DNA of 64,000 nt, from the NCBI GenBank assembly GCA_019155185.1, contig CM032795.1:20501795-20565794 (forward strand). Reading direction: 5' to 3'. A program made the translations under genes and the position numbers. Of this stretch, positions 1 through 11,050 are shown piece by piece. The notes beneath the pieces were generated by a model. The model was not told the origin of the DNA and made no database searches. It worked only from the letters and a program-made list of their open reading frames with translations. The first letter of the stretch is position 1, and every line of letters begins with the position of its first letter. The DNA comes from Beaufortia kweichowensis. Its lineage: Eukaryota > Chordata > Actinopteri > Cypriniformes > Gastromyzontidae.

Positions 1-508
1 TGGCAGTGGAGTCCGACGACAGGTTCTCGATAGCCCTGAGCTCTTTGGTCATGTTGGGCGTGAGGGGCGAACATCGTTCGCAGGGCCTGCACGGAGCGGG
101 GTTGACCGGCCTGGTGACGCGAACCGTCCTGGGTTTCCCGTCTCCGCTGAGCGTGGTCTCCAGATGAGTCGTGAAGCCCTCGGGTCCTCGGAGTATCAGT
201 ACGGCGTGGGTTTCGGGCGACACGTTCTTTAGGGTTTCTAACGCCCGCTCGTAGCTCATGTCCACCAGAGGCTTGTTGTTCACGGCCAGGATGATGTCAC
301 CGACTTGGACCAGCCCGCATTCCTCTGCGGCTCCGCCCCGAATGAGGTCGGAGATGATGATGGGCGGTTTGCACACCCGCTGTTTGACCAGAAAACCCAG
401 CCCGCCGATCTTTCTTTTGAAGAGGCGCACCGAGATGATGTTGGGTTGGAGCTGACACACGCTGGGTTCGGAATCCTGCATTGTGCCGTACTGTGCGTCA
501 GCGCCGAT
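1..508 (-). CDS. nos1: nos1 first coding exon (neuronal nitric oxide synthase, partial)
   Basis: Nos1 makes nitric oxide from L-arginine, and its N-terminal PDZ domain tethers it to PSD-95 and syntrophin. Seen: start codon at 481..479, then 160 codons open to the window edge. Residues 17-99 form a PDZ domain with the carboxylate loop GGLGF (26-30) and the segment VISDLIRGGAAE-like IIISDLIRGGAAE (41-53). The nNOS beta-finger follows (LRGPEGFTTHLETT, 97-110, then GDGKPRT). The remaining residues are a divergent linker with three cysteines. The 3' splice site at 510/509 (ccaattacag-like, pyrimidine-poor) makes 508-482 5' UTR, so the start codon sits near the exon's 5' end as in mammalian NOS1 exon 2. 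The heme, flavodoxin and reductase exons lie beyond position 1. The PDZ and beta-finger together are specific to NOS1 among NOS genes. The next gene upstream is ksr2, as in human. Confidence 0.95.
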   Translation of the reverse strand, partial: MGADAQYGTMQDSEPSVCQLQPNIISVRLFKRKIGGLGFLVKQRVCKPPIIISDLIRGGAAEECGLVQVGDIILAVNNKPLVDMSYERALETLKNVSPETHAVLILRGPEGFTTHLETTLSGDGKPRTVRVTRPVNPAPCRPCERCSPLTPNMTKELRAIENLSSDSTA

Positions 509-2168
509 CTGTAATTGAGTTGAATGTGACAAAGAAGAGCGTGTATCAAAGACATGCAGCCTACATATCTCCAAATCCAACCACAAGACAATTCAGGTTA
601 CAGAAATCCTGTTTTTCATCTCTGTAATGCCATTCTTTGACATGTAAGAACTATTCAGACCTTCAAAATGAGTAACAATTTATAGACAAGAAGCAGTTTG
701 CTATAAAACCTGCCAGATATTAAGTCATTCAGCTTGAATTTATCACAATTTTGTTTTTAACAAATAATTTCAATGATTCAGCTGTGACTCATATCACAAT
801 GTACAAGATGAACGTGTAGACTTCAATTTAGTCCTTCCTTTCCTTTGACAGGCCAATAACATTTCCTCTGTGAGCATCATTTTGCTTAATATTAACAAAA
901 TGTTCGGCTAAAGAAACACATTTACACATGTAATTTACAGCCCTCCTGCATCTCGCCTTTCTTGGCAGCACAAAACGCATATGGCCTCGTGTGAACAATA
1001 ATTGTCCAATTTCGTCAAAAAGCAACATTACTAATTCAGCACTGAAGTCCTGCAGTGAAACATTACAACTGCTGGGACTGCTTTGTAATGAAATATAGGA
1101 AACGACACAACCAACAACTTTCAACTGCAAATTCTGGTAACTTACAACCTTCTTACTGAAGGTCATTATTTGTACAACCTTCTTACTGAACAAAACAAAA
1201 TGACAAAATTGCAATTATATTTCTCCTTGAGAAAATCTTGCAAAATTTTGTTATTTTGTTGCCTTATATGTTAACATCCAAATCATTCATTCAAAAACAT
1301 TATTCTAATATGACTGGATCACCCTTAAGTTACAGAAGCAAAATTATTTTAAAGAGAAATAGCTCATGAGAAAACGACACAGTGTACATCATTTTTCAAC
1401 TACTGACATACAACCAATTCAACAACCAACCTACATTTAAAATCAACCAAACAGCCAATAAATACCCAACCACTAAAGTAATAATTATCCGGATGACATT
1501 CATAACCATACCATACTGAAATCAGTTTTAAGTTTCATTTGACCAGATACAAATGCTTCGCACCATGCAATCATTATAAAATTAGATGAATCCCATGCAA
1601 AAACCTAACTGTTGTTTCATAACTTCACTGTAAACCAACGAAAATAACTACTGTATATATCGCAATGAAAGCAAAACCAAATGCATAACTCCCTGCATAA
1701 TAAATAATCATACAGAAAGGCATTATTAACTAGAGCAAGTGATTTGCTCTTTTTGTATATTTTCTCCTTTTAGTTTAATGTAACAAAGTGCAACAAGCAT
1801 GCGTAAAACTGCCTCATATCGTGTTGCCACATACCCAAAAAAACTAAAAACAAAGATGGGCACTTCTCAGAATTAACCAAAGAGGACATCTACGTAAAGA
1901 CACGCAAACCACGATTTTCTGTTAACTAAAGATGTGCACTACCTATTCTAAGGGTGATCACTACCTGCAGTGATGCGATGCGCAACAGCATGCATGCATT
2001 ATCCTTTATGGGCTTTATAACTCACCAGTTGCTTCTGAGATGGAGACTGGCACATCTTATACATTCTTAAGCACGCATGGCCATTTCATAATAAACATGC
2101 ACATATATGCATTTAACAAAAATATCAATACATTATTCAATAAACGAAATTTACTTTTCGCAACTTAC
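509..2168 (-). other. nos1: nos1 intron 1
   Basis: This is the inferred intron between the 5' UTR exon (donor at 2168/2167) and the first coding exon (acceptor at 510/509). It is AT-rich. A 20-bp motif (acaaccttcttactgaa) occurs twice, near 1145 and 1173. I see no coding exon or clear transposon in it; the short ORFs are not supported. Confidence 0.5.
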
Positions 2169-2290
2169 CTTTTACTTTTGAAGCTATAAAAATAAGCTAA
2201 ACCCGTGCGTTTATCCTCTTGGCAATACTCCGATGACAGAGTCAGAGTTTTCTCGTGAAGTCCGACTCAGAAGGTTCGTGGCATGTCCGC
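2169..2290 (-). other. nos1: Probable nos1 5' untranslated exon 1
   Basis: On the minus strand a perfect donor, AAAAG|GTAAGT, ends the exon at 2169. Upstream of it the sequence leaves the AT-rich background and becomes CpG-rich. A TATA-like box (TTTATAC, about 2309-2303) would place the start of transcription near 2275-2280. No in-frame start codon links it to the nos1 reading frame, so it would be an untranslated leader, as known for NOS1 genes, which use several alternative first exons. The 5' boundary is a guess. Confidence 0.45.
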
Positions 2291-2400
2291 GCGAGTCACT
2301 GTATAAACGCGCGGCGCGTGAGAAAGCGCTCTGCGCTCCTGCGCTCCGGTGCGCGAGCATTTATTCCGCGCGCCCTCGCGACGCACTGCCTCTCTCGATG
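2285..2400 (-). promoter_or_regulatory. nos1: CpG-rich putative nos1 promoter
   Basis: About 110 bp with dense CG dinucleotides (runs such as gcgcggcgcgtgag and ccgcgcgccctcgcg) sit in a region otherwise near 35% GC. On the minus strand it contains TTTATAC and a second TA-rich box, and it lies just upstream of the exon with the strong donor at 2168. Position and composition fit a vertebrate core promoter. No experimental evidence can be read from the sequence. Confidence 0.45.
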
Positions 2401-3244
2401 GGTGGGTTTTACAAACACTGTGCACTGGCATCTGAGGGACTCAATAATATTTGAAGACAAATATTTGTGCATCTTCTGTACGTGCGTATGCGTGCATGCA
2501 AGCAAGCATCAGTCACATCACATTTAAACACTTCGTGCACATTTTATACCCAGACAGCAAAAATGAAGAATTAAGATTATAAAATATGCAAGTTTCAAAG
2601 CTGAATTACCTGTTGTAGTTTACTGCATGACACCTAGGGCAAGAAAACTTTGTTAAAAGAATAAACATTTCCAATGTGTTACAGAACGACATGTACCTAC
2701 ATCAGTCAAGTTGTTAATGTTTATTTAACATTATATCTCTCACTTTGGCCAAAATCAATATTTACTTGACCAAAAGCATGGATTTATGGTTTTTGGCATA
2801 CATATCAATATTATTTAGATATTATTTTATCAAACATTATAAATAAATAAAATCCATTTAGTAAACCCTGTGATATTAAAAGCCACAGCAAATACTGTAT
2901 TATCAAGTTCAATCCACCAAAATGTTGCTAAAAACAACCACACAATGAAAAAACAACATGCTAGCATTTTAATAAGAAGTTGATCCTAGGTTTATTTATT
3001 TGAGCTTTCCTGTCCTTCCAGAGTGATCCTTTCCTCCACCAAATAAAGCTCTCTATGTAGTATGACAAAAGTAAATCTAATCTTTAAAACCAGTCAAGGA
3101 ATTAGAAATAAGGTTTTTGGTGTAGCTGTGCACAATGCAATATCTTTTTTCATAACCTAGTTCTTACGACTGACATGTCAGGATTAAATACACACACACA
3201 CCTTAATGCCGCTTTTTTCTATAGAACTCAATAAAGACACCATG

Positions 3245-3337
3245 TTAGGAACTGACAGCCTCAGTCACCATTCACTCTCATTGCATCTTTCTTCCAAACA
3301 ATAAATGTGAATGGTGACCGAGTCTGACAGTACCTAA
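3245..3337. mobile_element. Short hairpin (snap-back) MITE
   Basis: A roughly 31-bp inverted repeat: left arm 3245-3275 begins TTAGGAACTGACAGCC, and right arm 3307-3337 ends GTCTGACAGTACCTAA. The arms differ at only a few positions and are separated by a 31-bp loop. The arrangement is typical of a small non-autonomous DNA transposon. It could also fold as an RNA hairpin if transcribed. Confidence 0.6.
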
Positions 3338-3573
3338 CGTACGGTCTAACGACTCTTGCGTTTCACAGATAAAAATCATACAGGTTTGATGCAACATGAG
3401 ACTGAGTAAATAAAGACTCTACCTTATGCTGAAGAGCAATAAACACACATGGAAATGTGTATGAGATTGTTAATCTGTAACATGAACAAATGCAAATGCA
3501 CACACAGCTTGTCCATCGTGGTTGAGCCATTATGTCAGTCACTTCCGACATGAGTGCCATCTGCCCCCCTAAT

Positions 3574-3576
<3 letters not shown>

Positions 3577-3613
<37 letters not shown>
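3577..3613. repeat. (CT)n microsatellite
   Basis: A pure run of ct dinucleotides, about 37 bp, in intergenic DNA upstream of nos1. Unlike the tracts inside ksr2, its pyrimidines are on the plus strand. Confidence 0.95.
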
Positions 3614-3617
<4 letters not shown>

Positions 3618-5001
3618 CCTTAAACGCAGCCTCTCATTGAAAGTTGCCAAAACTCATGACTTTTAGCGATAATTACAAATGTTTCTACTTATGCATTTCT
3701 TTTTATAGCCATCTTTTCAGTTTGCAGAGAATTGTGGGTAGTGTTACATTGCACCACATTTCAATGTTTCCTGTCTGCAGAAAGCTGAAATATATAAAAT
3801 TAGAACATGCACACATCATTTATTCCCATGAAATTCAAATTCAATTCCTTTTGCATCATATTAAACTATTGTGTTCCACAGGTACTTACACAAACAGAGA
3901 TTTTAAATCGGTCAGGTATGAGAAAAACAATTATTTCTGTATGCATTTTACCTCCATTGGTTGCCATGGAAACTTTTTTCATTGTTGCTGATGTCGGTCT
4001 TTCACATAGAGTCAATCTTCAACACAGCAGATTCCTAGTTGGAAAAACAAACATTGTTTAATGTTTGCAATGTATTATTAGTTAATTCTGACTCACTGCT
4101 AGTATTTCTGAGCAAGAAAATCTGGTCAACATAACATCAATAACATCACACGTATCATAATGTTTCATCAGTGATTTAGAAATAGTGCGGTATCCTAAAG
4201 TGTTTGCAAATATTTTTTTTAATCTGACAAAAGGGATGTTGACAGATTTCACAATGTGTATTCCATCAACTCTCATCTGACATGGTACCCAATATATTTT
4301 TGGCATAAAGTGAATAACGTCAGCTAGATTTGTGACAGGTCAGCTGGAATTCAGGTAGATAACAATATGCTTTAGATAGGTGGACAGATGCTACTTGTAA
4401 TAATAGTCTCAATGTGAAGCATGAGAATGACTTGTAGTGCTGGACCTGGACCGCACAAGCCAAAAAACATCACGAGTTTTGACCTGATCGCATAGTTTGA
4501 GGAACATGATTCTTCTACATCGGTTCACCAGAGGGTAACAGCAGCCAAACCATATATGATGCATAACTGCAGATGACGTCTAACTGCTTTTGCTTATATA
4601 ATCTTGTATAACAAATTTTTAGGGTGAGGGCCACTATTGTCATGAAGCATTTAGTGTTTAAATTAGTAAGATCTGTTCAAAATAAACAGTACAAAGTAAA
4701 ATACACCACCTCACTGTATGTAAATGATCTTCCAGCGCCCTACCCCCATAAATTATAATAATAACATTTTCTAGTAATAAGTACAATTGATGACCCAGTA
4801 ACTAACTGTAATATACTTTAACGTTAACCACCAACAGTGCAGAAATGCGTCAGAAAGGTTATTGTGGCACACACAGCGGTGCTCAAGTAAAACAATTAAC
4901 ATTTCCTGAAATAGCTTGGGCAGTTAAGGAAAAACAATTCGTATTTATATAAATATATATATAATTACATTCAACTAAAATGGCCATCCTTTTCAGACCA
5001 G

Positions 5002-5130
5002 TGTTCCTGTAGCTCAACTGCACAACACAAAGGTCATGGATTTGATTTCTAGAGAACACGAGGAATGATAAAATGTACACCGTACCTTGAATGCCCTACG
5101 AGTCACTTTGGATAAAAGCATCTGGTAAGC
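5002..5130 (+). mobile_element. V-SINE-like retroposon (copy A)
   Basis: It has a tRNA-like head with a degenerate box A (tgtagctcaactgc) and box B (gtcatggatttgatttc). It ends in the tail gagtcactttggataaaag catctggtaag, characteristic of fish V-SINE/HE1/DANA-type elements. Family naming is from memory. It is a fossil SINE and not a tRNA gene. Confidence 0.7.
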
Positions 5131-6007
5131 TTCTTGTGATTGTCATGTAAGCTATGTTAAAAGAATTTGTAATTAATTGTGATTTATTGGTTAGCTTTGA
5201 TCTTGTACCAGAGTGCTTTCAGGAGAACCTGTTGGGTACACGGCAAACCCAAGGCGGTTGGCCTGAAGCAACATCTCAGGAATGCATTAACTGATATCTA
5301 CAGTGCTTTACAAACTGATCATCAGGACAGCATGCAGGATTTTAGTATAGAGAACAAACGAAAACTTGACCACCCCTTAACCATAGAAATACAAAGTCTT
5401 GACAGGTCCACTTTAAACATGCAAAACACTGTTGAGCTACAAGTGAATCAGGAATCAACAGAACACAAACGATAGGCTTTTCTAGTTTGGAAATAAAACT
5501 GCAGATACGTAGGTCAAGAAAGTGAAATGTTTTGATGTCTTGAGTCTTTTAAAAGCACATGCAGGTGTTGAATTTATATAGTGAAGTCTATCATTTGAAC
5601 TGTCTAAATTATTCAGGGTGAATCACAAAATGATTTGGAGCCTTTTGCCTTTGTGAAACCAATAAAATTTCAAAAAAGAGATTTGTTTGCAAATGAGGCA
5701 TTACAAGCTCTAGCTCAAGAGGTTTAATATATGATGTATAAGAATATTGAAATCTGAATAAGATTTAGTTACGGGGCAAAAGGCATGAATTATGATCATT
5801 AAATCTTTGAAGAAAACATCTGTGCTCAGGTTTCTTCAGGGTGATTGTTCTGCCAGTAAGAATAAAGCTAACTAAATGATTTATGATTTAAACATTGTCT
5901 ATATATACGAACACTATGACAATAACAGGTTGCAACTTACCAGAGGTTTATGGTTGACTAATTACAGGTAGAAAGACCAGGAGGTACTTGGTTCTGAGTG
6001 ATTCTGC

Positions 6008-6119
6008 TTAAAGGGATAATTCACCCAAAAATAAAAATTCTTTTATTATTTACTCACCCTCATGTCATGTCAAACCTGTATGACTTGCCTGCTCCAGTAG
6101 AACACAGAAGAAGATTTTT
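6008..6119. mobile_element. ANGEL-like MITE, left half truncated by duplication
   Basis: Starts at TTAA with the terminal repeat TTAAAGGGATAATTCACCC and runs into the typical interior (actcaccctcatgtcatg, then acagaagaag). It breaks off at about 6119, where copy B of the duplication begins. The family is recalled as ANGEL-type cyprinid MITEs. Confidence 0.75.
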
Positions 6120-6124
6120 TGTTG

Positions 6125-7356
6125 AGCGGTGCTCAAGTAAAACAATTAACATTTCCTGAGATAGCTTGGGCAGTTAAGGAAAAACAATTCGTATTTATAT
6201 AAATATATATATAATTACATTCAACTAAAATGGCCATCCTTTTCAGACCAGTGTTCCTGTAGCTCAACTGCACAACACAAAAGTCATGGATTTGATTTCT
6301 AGAGAACACGAGGAATGATAAAATGTACACCGTACCTTGAATGCCCTACGAGTCACTTTGGATAAAAGCATCTGGTAAGCTTCTTGCGATTGTCATGTAA
6401 GCTATGTTAAAAGAATTTGTAATTAATTGTGATTTATTGGTTAGCTTTGATCTTGTACCAGAGTGCTTTCAGGAGAACCTGTTGGGTACACGGCAAACCC
6501 AAGGCGGTTGGCCTGAAGCAACATCTCAGGAATGCATTAACTGATATCTACAGTGCTTTACAAACTGATCATCAGGACAGCATGCAGGATTTTAGTATAG
6601 AGAACAAACGAAAACTTGACCACCCCTTAACCATAGAAATACAAAGTCTTGACAGGTCCACTTTAAACATGCAAAACACTGTTGAGCTACAAGTGAATCA
6701 GGAATCAAGCAGAACACAAACGATAGGCTTTTCTAGTTTGGAAATAAAACTGCAGATACGTAGGTCAAGAAAGTGAAATGTTTTAAAAGCTGCACCTGCA
6801 GGTGTTGAATTTATATAGTGAAGTCTATCATTTGAACTGTCTAAATTATTCAGGGTGAATCACAAAATGATTTGGAGCCTTTTGCCTTTGTGAAACTGAT
6901 AAAATTTCAAAAAAGAGATTTGTTTGCAAATGAGGCATTACAAGCTCTAGCTCAAGAGGTTTAATATATGATGTATAAGAATATTGAAATCTGAATAAGA
7001 TTTAGTTACGGGGCAAAAGGCATGAATTATGATCATTAAATCTTTGAAGAAAACATCTGTGCTCAGGTTTCTTCAGGGTGATTGTTCTGCCAGTAAGAAT
7101 AAAGCTAACTAAATGATTTATGATTTAAACATTGTCTATATATACGAACACTATGACAATAACAGGTTGCAACTTACCAGAGGTTTATGGTTGACTAATT
7201 ACAGGTAGAAAGACCAGGAGGTACTTGGTTCTGAGTGATTCTGCTTAAAGGGATAATTCACCCCAAAATAAAAATTCTTTTATTATTTACTCACCCTCAT
7301 GTCATGTCAAACCTGTATGACTTGCCTGCTCCAGTAGAACACAGAAGAAGATTTTT
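6125..7356. repeat. Tandem segmental duplication, copy B
   Basis: This is the second copy of the block at 4875-6124. Here the ANGEL-like MITE at the end is complete and continues to 7539. That places the original insertion in this copy and shows that the duplication boundary fell inside the MITE. Confidence 0.95.
6252..6380 (+). mobile_element. V-SINE-like retroposon (copy B)
   Basis: This is the duplicated counterpart of the SINE at 5002-5130, exactly 1250 bp downstream. It was copied by the segmental duplication and not by a separate retroposition. Confidence 0.7.
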
Positions 7357-7539
7357 CGTAAAATGCTGGTTACCGGCACCCATTTACTTTCATAGGGACA
7401 CAAGGTAAAATGGAAGTCAATGGGTGCCGGTAACCAGCATTTTGCAAAATATTACACAAAAGAAAGAATCATACACAGGGTTGAAATGACATAAGGGTGA
7501 AAAATGATGACATCATTTTTGGGTGAACTATCCCTTTAA
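7245..7539. mobile_element. Complete ANGEL-like MITE
   Basis: It is bounded by TTAA on both sides (7245-7248, 7536-7539). Terminal inverted repeats are TTAAAGGGATAATTCACCC and GGGTGAACTATCCCTTTAA. The interior is a long palindrome around 7368-7442 (aaaatgctggttaccggcac against gtgccggtaaccagcatttt). At about 295 bp it encodes nothing, so it must have been mobilised in trans. TTAA target sites fit the piggyBac/Kolobok type. Confidence 0.85.
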
Positions 7540-8212
7540 GGGTTGGAGATTATGACACAACACATGATGAACCTTGAAGGATAAACACATACATTACATT
7601 AAAAAAAGACTTTACATATGCAAAGGTTATATATTTCTATGTTCAAACAAGTCAATTACTTAATGTTAAGGCATGAATTACCATTAACATTTTTTAATAC
7701 CCATTGTAAACCAGTCCAGGCCTGTATATCAATACAGGAAATTCTCATTATTCTTCAAATGAACAGTCTAATGTTGACTAAATAAAAATATGTATTCCAA
7801 CCAAAGACTATATTTTAGTTTATACCCAACTTTACAGTTGTGAACTTAAAACAATAGTATGTTAAAACTGGCTTACTTGAAAGCAGTGAACTTTGGTATC
7901 TGAACTCTTGTTTTTATCAATATGCAGAGGGTCGAAGCTCTACATCACCAGTTCAGTGTGACATGTGGCCTTTCTGTCTGAAGGATCTCATGGTTCTGTC
8001 CCGACTGCACCCACAGATAATGGCCATTTATCCCGGCTCAAAAGGGCAAACCTGGCATTTGTTGTAAAACATGCTGCGGAATAGAAATGATGGTCTTCTT
8101 AGGCATTAAAAACAGGTTTTATTTAGATAAAGTGGGCATGTGCACATTGCACGTGTTGGATTGAGTTTGTAAAGCATTATAATGCAACACCCATTACCAT
8201 TAAATTAACACA

Positions 8213-8740
8213 CTGTGACCCTGTCTGTGGAAAAAAAGGCTAAAGTCTAAAAATCTAATTCTGAGATAACGAGCATTAAAGTTTGATTTATTTATTGAAA
8301 TTTTACCGCCAGCACCAATGACTATATTCATGACAATCAACAGTATTTACAAAACACACACAAAAAACAAAAGAAAAAAACCCCATTACAATCACTTCAA
8401 ATAAAATACAAATACAACCATAATGATAACAATTACATATAACTTTTCAATTTAATATTTGATAGAAATTCTAAAATTACCTTTTTAAAACCTTTTTAAA
8501 AATGGCCATTAATATATTTTCTGAATAAAAACGTTGTCTAATATCATTTAAACAAGGAGATTCTATTAAAATATGTTTTACACTCAAGAAATCTTTCATT
8601 AAAGTTTGATTATAAATATGATTTCAATCTTTGACATGAACTTACTCAGACAATATCAATGTTAAATTCACACCGAATATTCTTTTCACTGTGTTATGTG
8701 GAAAACAGAAAAATCACAAAATTTCACAGACTGGGTCACA
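8213..8740. mobile_element. Non-autonomous DNA transposon with TGTGACCCTG ends
   Basis: Left end ctgtgaccctgtctgtg (8213-8229) and right end cacagactgggtcaca (8725-8740) are inverted repeats, with no coding capacity between them. A second family member ends at 24928. The element is split by a younger retroposon at 8289-8596. Confidence 0.65.
8274..8611 (-). mobile_element. Retroposon insertion with 15-bp target-site duplication
   Basis: The 15-mer CATTAAAGTTTGATT occurs perfectly at 8274-8288 and 8597-8611. It flanks a 308-bp insert with no inverted repeats. Read on the minus strand, the insert ends in TTTCAATAAATA against the proximal duplication, as expected for the 3' end of a 5'-truncated LINE or LINE-mobilised sequence. 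It is nested inside the older element at 8213-8740. Confidence 0.75.
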
Positions 8741-8939
8741 TATACATATTGAAGAGTTTACTGTTATTTTTAAATGAGGATTATTAAGTAAAATATTAAA
8801 AATATTTTAATATATAAATATAAAATATTAAGTCAGTGAGTTGTGAGCCTAAACTTTTAATCGGTGATGTATATAAGATATAACTTTATAATGTAATTTA
8901 ATATAATATCCAGTGAATAAGGGCATACAGTAACATACC

Positions 8940-9420
8940 ACTACATTGCCCATGTTCGCGTTTCCGGTAGGCGCGTGCACTTCCGCCTCACTGACTGACA
9001 TGAGAGTCAAACACAACAATAAAAGATTTAATTGTCTGTTGCTTCTTTTAAATAACTTGTTTCATATACGAAGCACAAACGGTAATATTTTAATTAATAA
9101 CTAATTTACCGTCAACTACGGGCGTCGCGTTCATCGCGTCTGCTGACGCCCCCAATTCACACCAGCGGTGACGTTCATGACATGTACTCACAACTTGTAA
9201 ATACGATCTTTCCGACATGACTTAACACACTTTTACAGCATATCAAAGTAAAAAAATACAATCCTTAGTTACAGGAAAATGCCCAACACTTCATTGCATC
9301 AAGCACACTTTAAGAAAAGCTCGCGTCCGATTTTGTGGCCATGACACGCGCACGCTGCGCAAGGCATGTTGAGTCGCGCCCTCTAGCGCTGGAGGACTGT
9401 ATAGACGCTTCAGTCATTTA
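8940..9420. other. CpG-rich patch of unknown origin
   Basis: Clusters of CG dinucleotides (cgcgtttccggtaggcgcgtg near 8956; gggcgtcgcgttcatcgcgtc near 9120; acacgcgcacgctgcgc near 9345) stand out from the AT-rich surroundings. No convincing exon or donor follows. It may be a young CpG-rich transposon (ccctctagcgctggagg resembles repeat sequence) or an unannotated promoter. Confidence 0.4.
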
Positions 9421-9754
9421 CATTTTTACTGCACGTATTTGTGCTGAAATAAATCGAATGACAAAATATTACACAATCAACTTGCCAATAAACGGCCTTA
9501 ATAGGTAGTTTTCGTTATTAAATATATTATAATAAACGTAATTTCTCACGCTTTGTTTCGAAATGCATTATGGGACTGCAATCTCTACAGAGAACACTGG
9601 CAGTGTTGCCAAAAATTTGTCAATAATTATGTTGCCTTTATTTTTGGTACATACAAACTATAATGCCCTAAAATAATCACTTCAGTTTACTCAGTTTATC
9701 TCTCTGTAGTCTGCACATTAAAATGTACAATAAAAATGATGAAAAATTAACTAT

Positions 9755-9840
9755 GGTTTTACTACAGCGCTAACCATAATATAACTATATATGATGTGTA
9801 CAGTAGTAAAATCAAAGTAACCACAAATTTACCATTGTCT
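9755..9840. repeat. Fragment of ACTATAGT/GGTTTTACTA repeat family
   Basis: Contains ctatggttttactacag, then accataatataactatat and gtaaccacaaatttaccat. It shares words with the minisatellite at 46405-46950, so it is probably a degenerate dispersed copy. Confidence 0.45.
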
Positions 9841-11044
9841 CACTATATGCCAGTCCTCACCTTAACAGTAACAGTGACAATAATTCAATAATAAGCCTTA
9901 TGACTTCTAATCTTATGACTAAAATAAAAAGTCATAATAAGTCAAGATGTGATTTTTGTCCTGAAACATTTGAAACCAGCATCAGTAGTGCTTGTCTGTG
10001 TTTGAGTGAATGTCACCTGTCAGTGAGATTAAAGGGTTTTGTGACAGGTGCACGGCATGTTCTAGACTAACTTTGAATGATAAACTTCAGAAAGCTGTGA
10101 TTATTTTGTGACTCTGGACTCTCTAAATCCTGATGCTCAATGTTTGCACAGGGTTGCGTCACTTTGAGCATGAGAATGTTGTGAGGGCATAAAGTCACAT
10201 GTTAACCACAACATCCGGAATTGAAATATGGTAACATTCAGTAGCTCAGAGTGACCAAAAGCATAACATGGTGACAGGGCACGTTTTCTATTCATTTCAT
10301 TGACACCATCCAGTTCGTGATGTAGTTACTTTATATGCAACCCTCAGAACAAACCTTTACATTTTATATTTATATTGCAAACAATTTGGACACTGAAGTC
10401 TTTAAAAATATCATTGCATTAGTTAAACGGATGACACTAGTTTTGCATCAACAATTGGTTGATTGATATTTTGTTAATCAATGCAACATATTTTCTGTTA
10501 AATAAAACAAAAAGCCTAAATATTCCTTGTCCGTTCATTTAAACCAGAGCCATGTGGTCCTGGACATCTTTTTAAGGGAATAATAATGAATTAATGATTC
10601 GATTTTAATATCAGAACAAGAGCAGAAATTTGGGAGATTAATAATATCTTGAGGCAAGTTATGATTCACACCCCCTCCTAAACACCTCTAACCTTTTTCT
10701 TATTATTTTCTCTTCTCAGAAATGACTTTAGGTTTCATGTTCTGTCCCTGAAGCTGAAAAAATGACCAGCTAAAGTTTTGAAAGCTTGCAAAGTTTGTGG
10801 TCTTATAGAAACTTTGGTCATTTAAAACATATTTGTCAAAAGAAATTATTTTTATTAGGTGTTAAATATTTGTAAGTGCAAAAGTTGGCACTCAAGTGAT
10901 CTTTTGTTCATGTTTACCAGATGTACACACACCAACATTTGAACATAATTTTACTTAATTTTGAACTCACTCAATGGTTCTTATTAGGAAGGTTAAATAG
11001 GTGCAAACACATAATTACACATCACAGAGTTTTATAAATAAGTC

Positions 11045-11050
11045 TTTATT
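11045..11050 (-). terminator. ksr2: Possible distal poly(A) signal
   Basis: AATAAA on the minus strand (plus TTTATT), within gaaaaataaagacttattta. The sequence just upstream on the minus strand reads like a mammal-style 3' UTR end. If it belongs to ksr2, the 3' UTR would be about 8.3 kb. Mammalian KSR2 has a very long 3' UTR as far as I recall, but this is speculation. Confidence 0.25.

Larger units (their letters stand above)
2400..4874. other. Intergenic DNA upstream of nos1
   Basis: AT-rich DNA with no supported exon. It holds the hairpin MITE at 3245-3337 and a (CT)n run at 3577-3613, both listed separately. Apart from these, nothing recognisable was seen. Confidence 0.5.
4875..6124. repeat. 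Tandem segmental duplication, copy A
   Basis: This 1.25-kb block is repeated directly and immediately at 6125-7356. Aligning by eye gives only scattered substitutions, such as cctgaaatag against cctgagatag, plus one small indel near 5530/6780, so identity is well above 95%. It contains a V-SINE-like element (5002-5130) and the left part of an ANGEL-like MITE (6008-6119), where it stops abruptly. The open frames inside (for example 5179-5475) occur in both copies but resemble no known protein. Confidence 0.95.
7540..11044. other. Intergenic DNA between the tandem duplication and the possible ksr2 3' end
   Basis: No supported exon. It holds the nested elements at 8213-8740, a CpG-rich patch at 8940-9420 and a repeat fragment at 9755-9840, all listed separately. 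The rest is AT-rich sequence without recognised content. Confidence 0.5.

Noticed and set aside
280..591. 103-codon minus-strand frame overlapping nos1
   Set aside because: It is a shifted frame of the PDZ exon; the correct frame starts at 481 and matches nNOS throughout.
5002..5060. tRNA-like box A/box B
   Set aside because: Followed by a SINE tail and duplicated with its flanks; not a functional tRNA gene.
5179..5475. 98-115-codon frame present in both duplication copies
   Set aside because: Identical because the DNA was duplicated recently; no protein resemblance, no splice or promoter support, and the two copies end differently.
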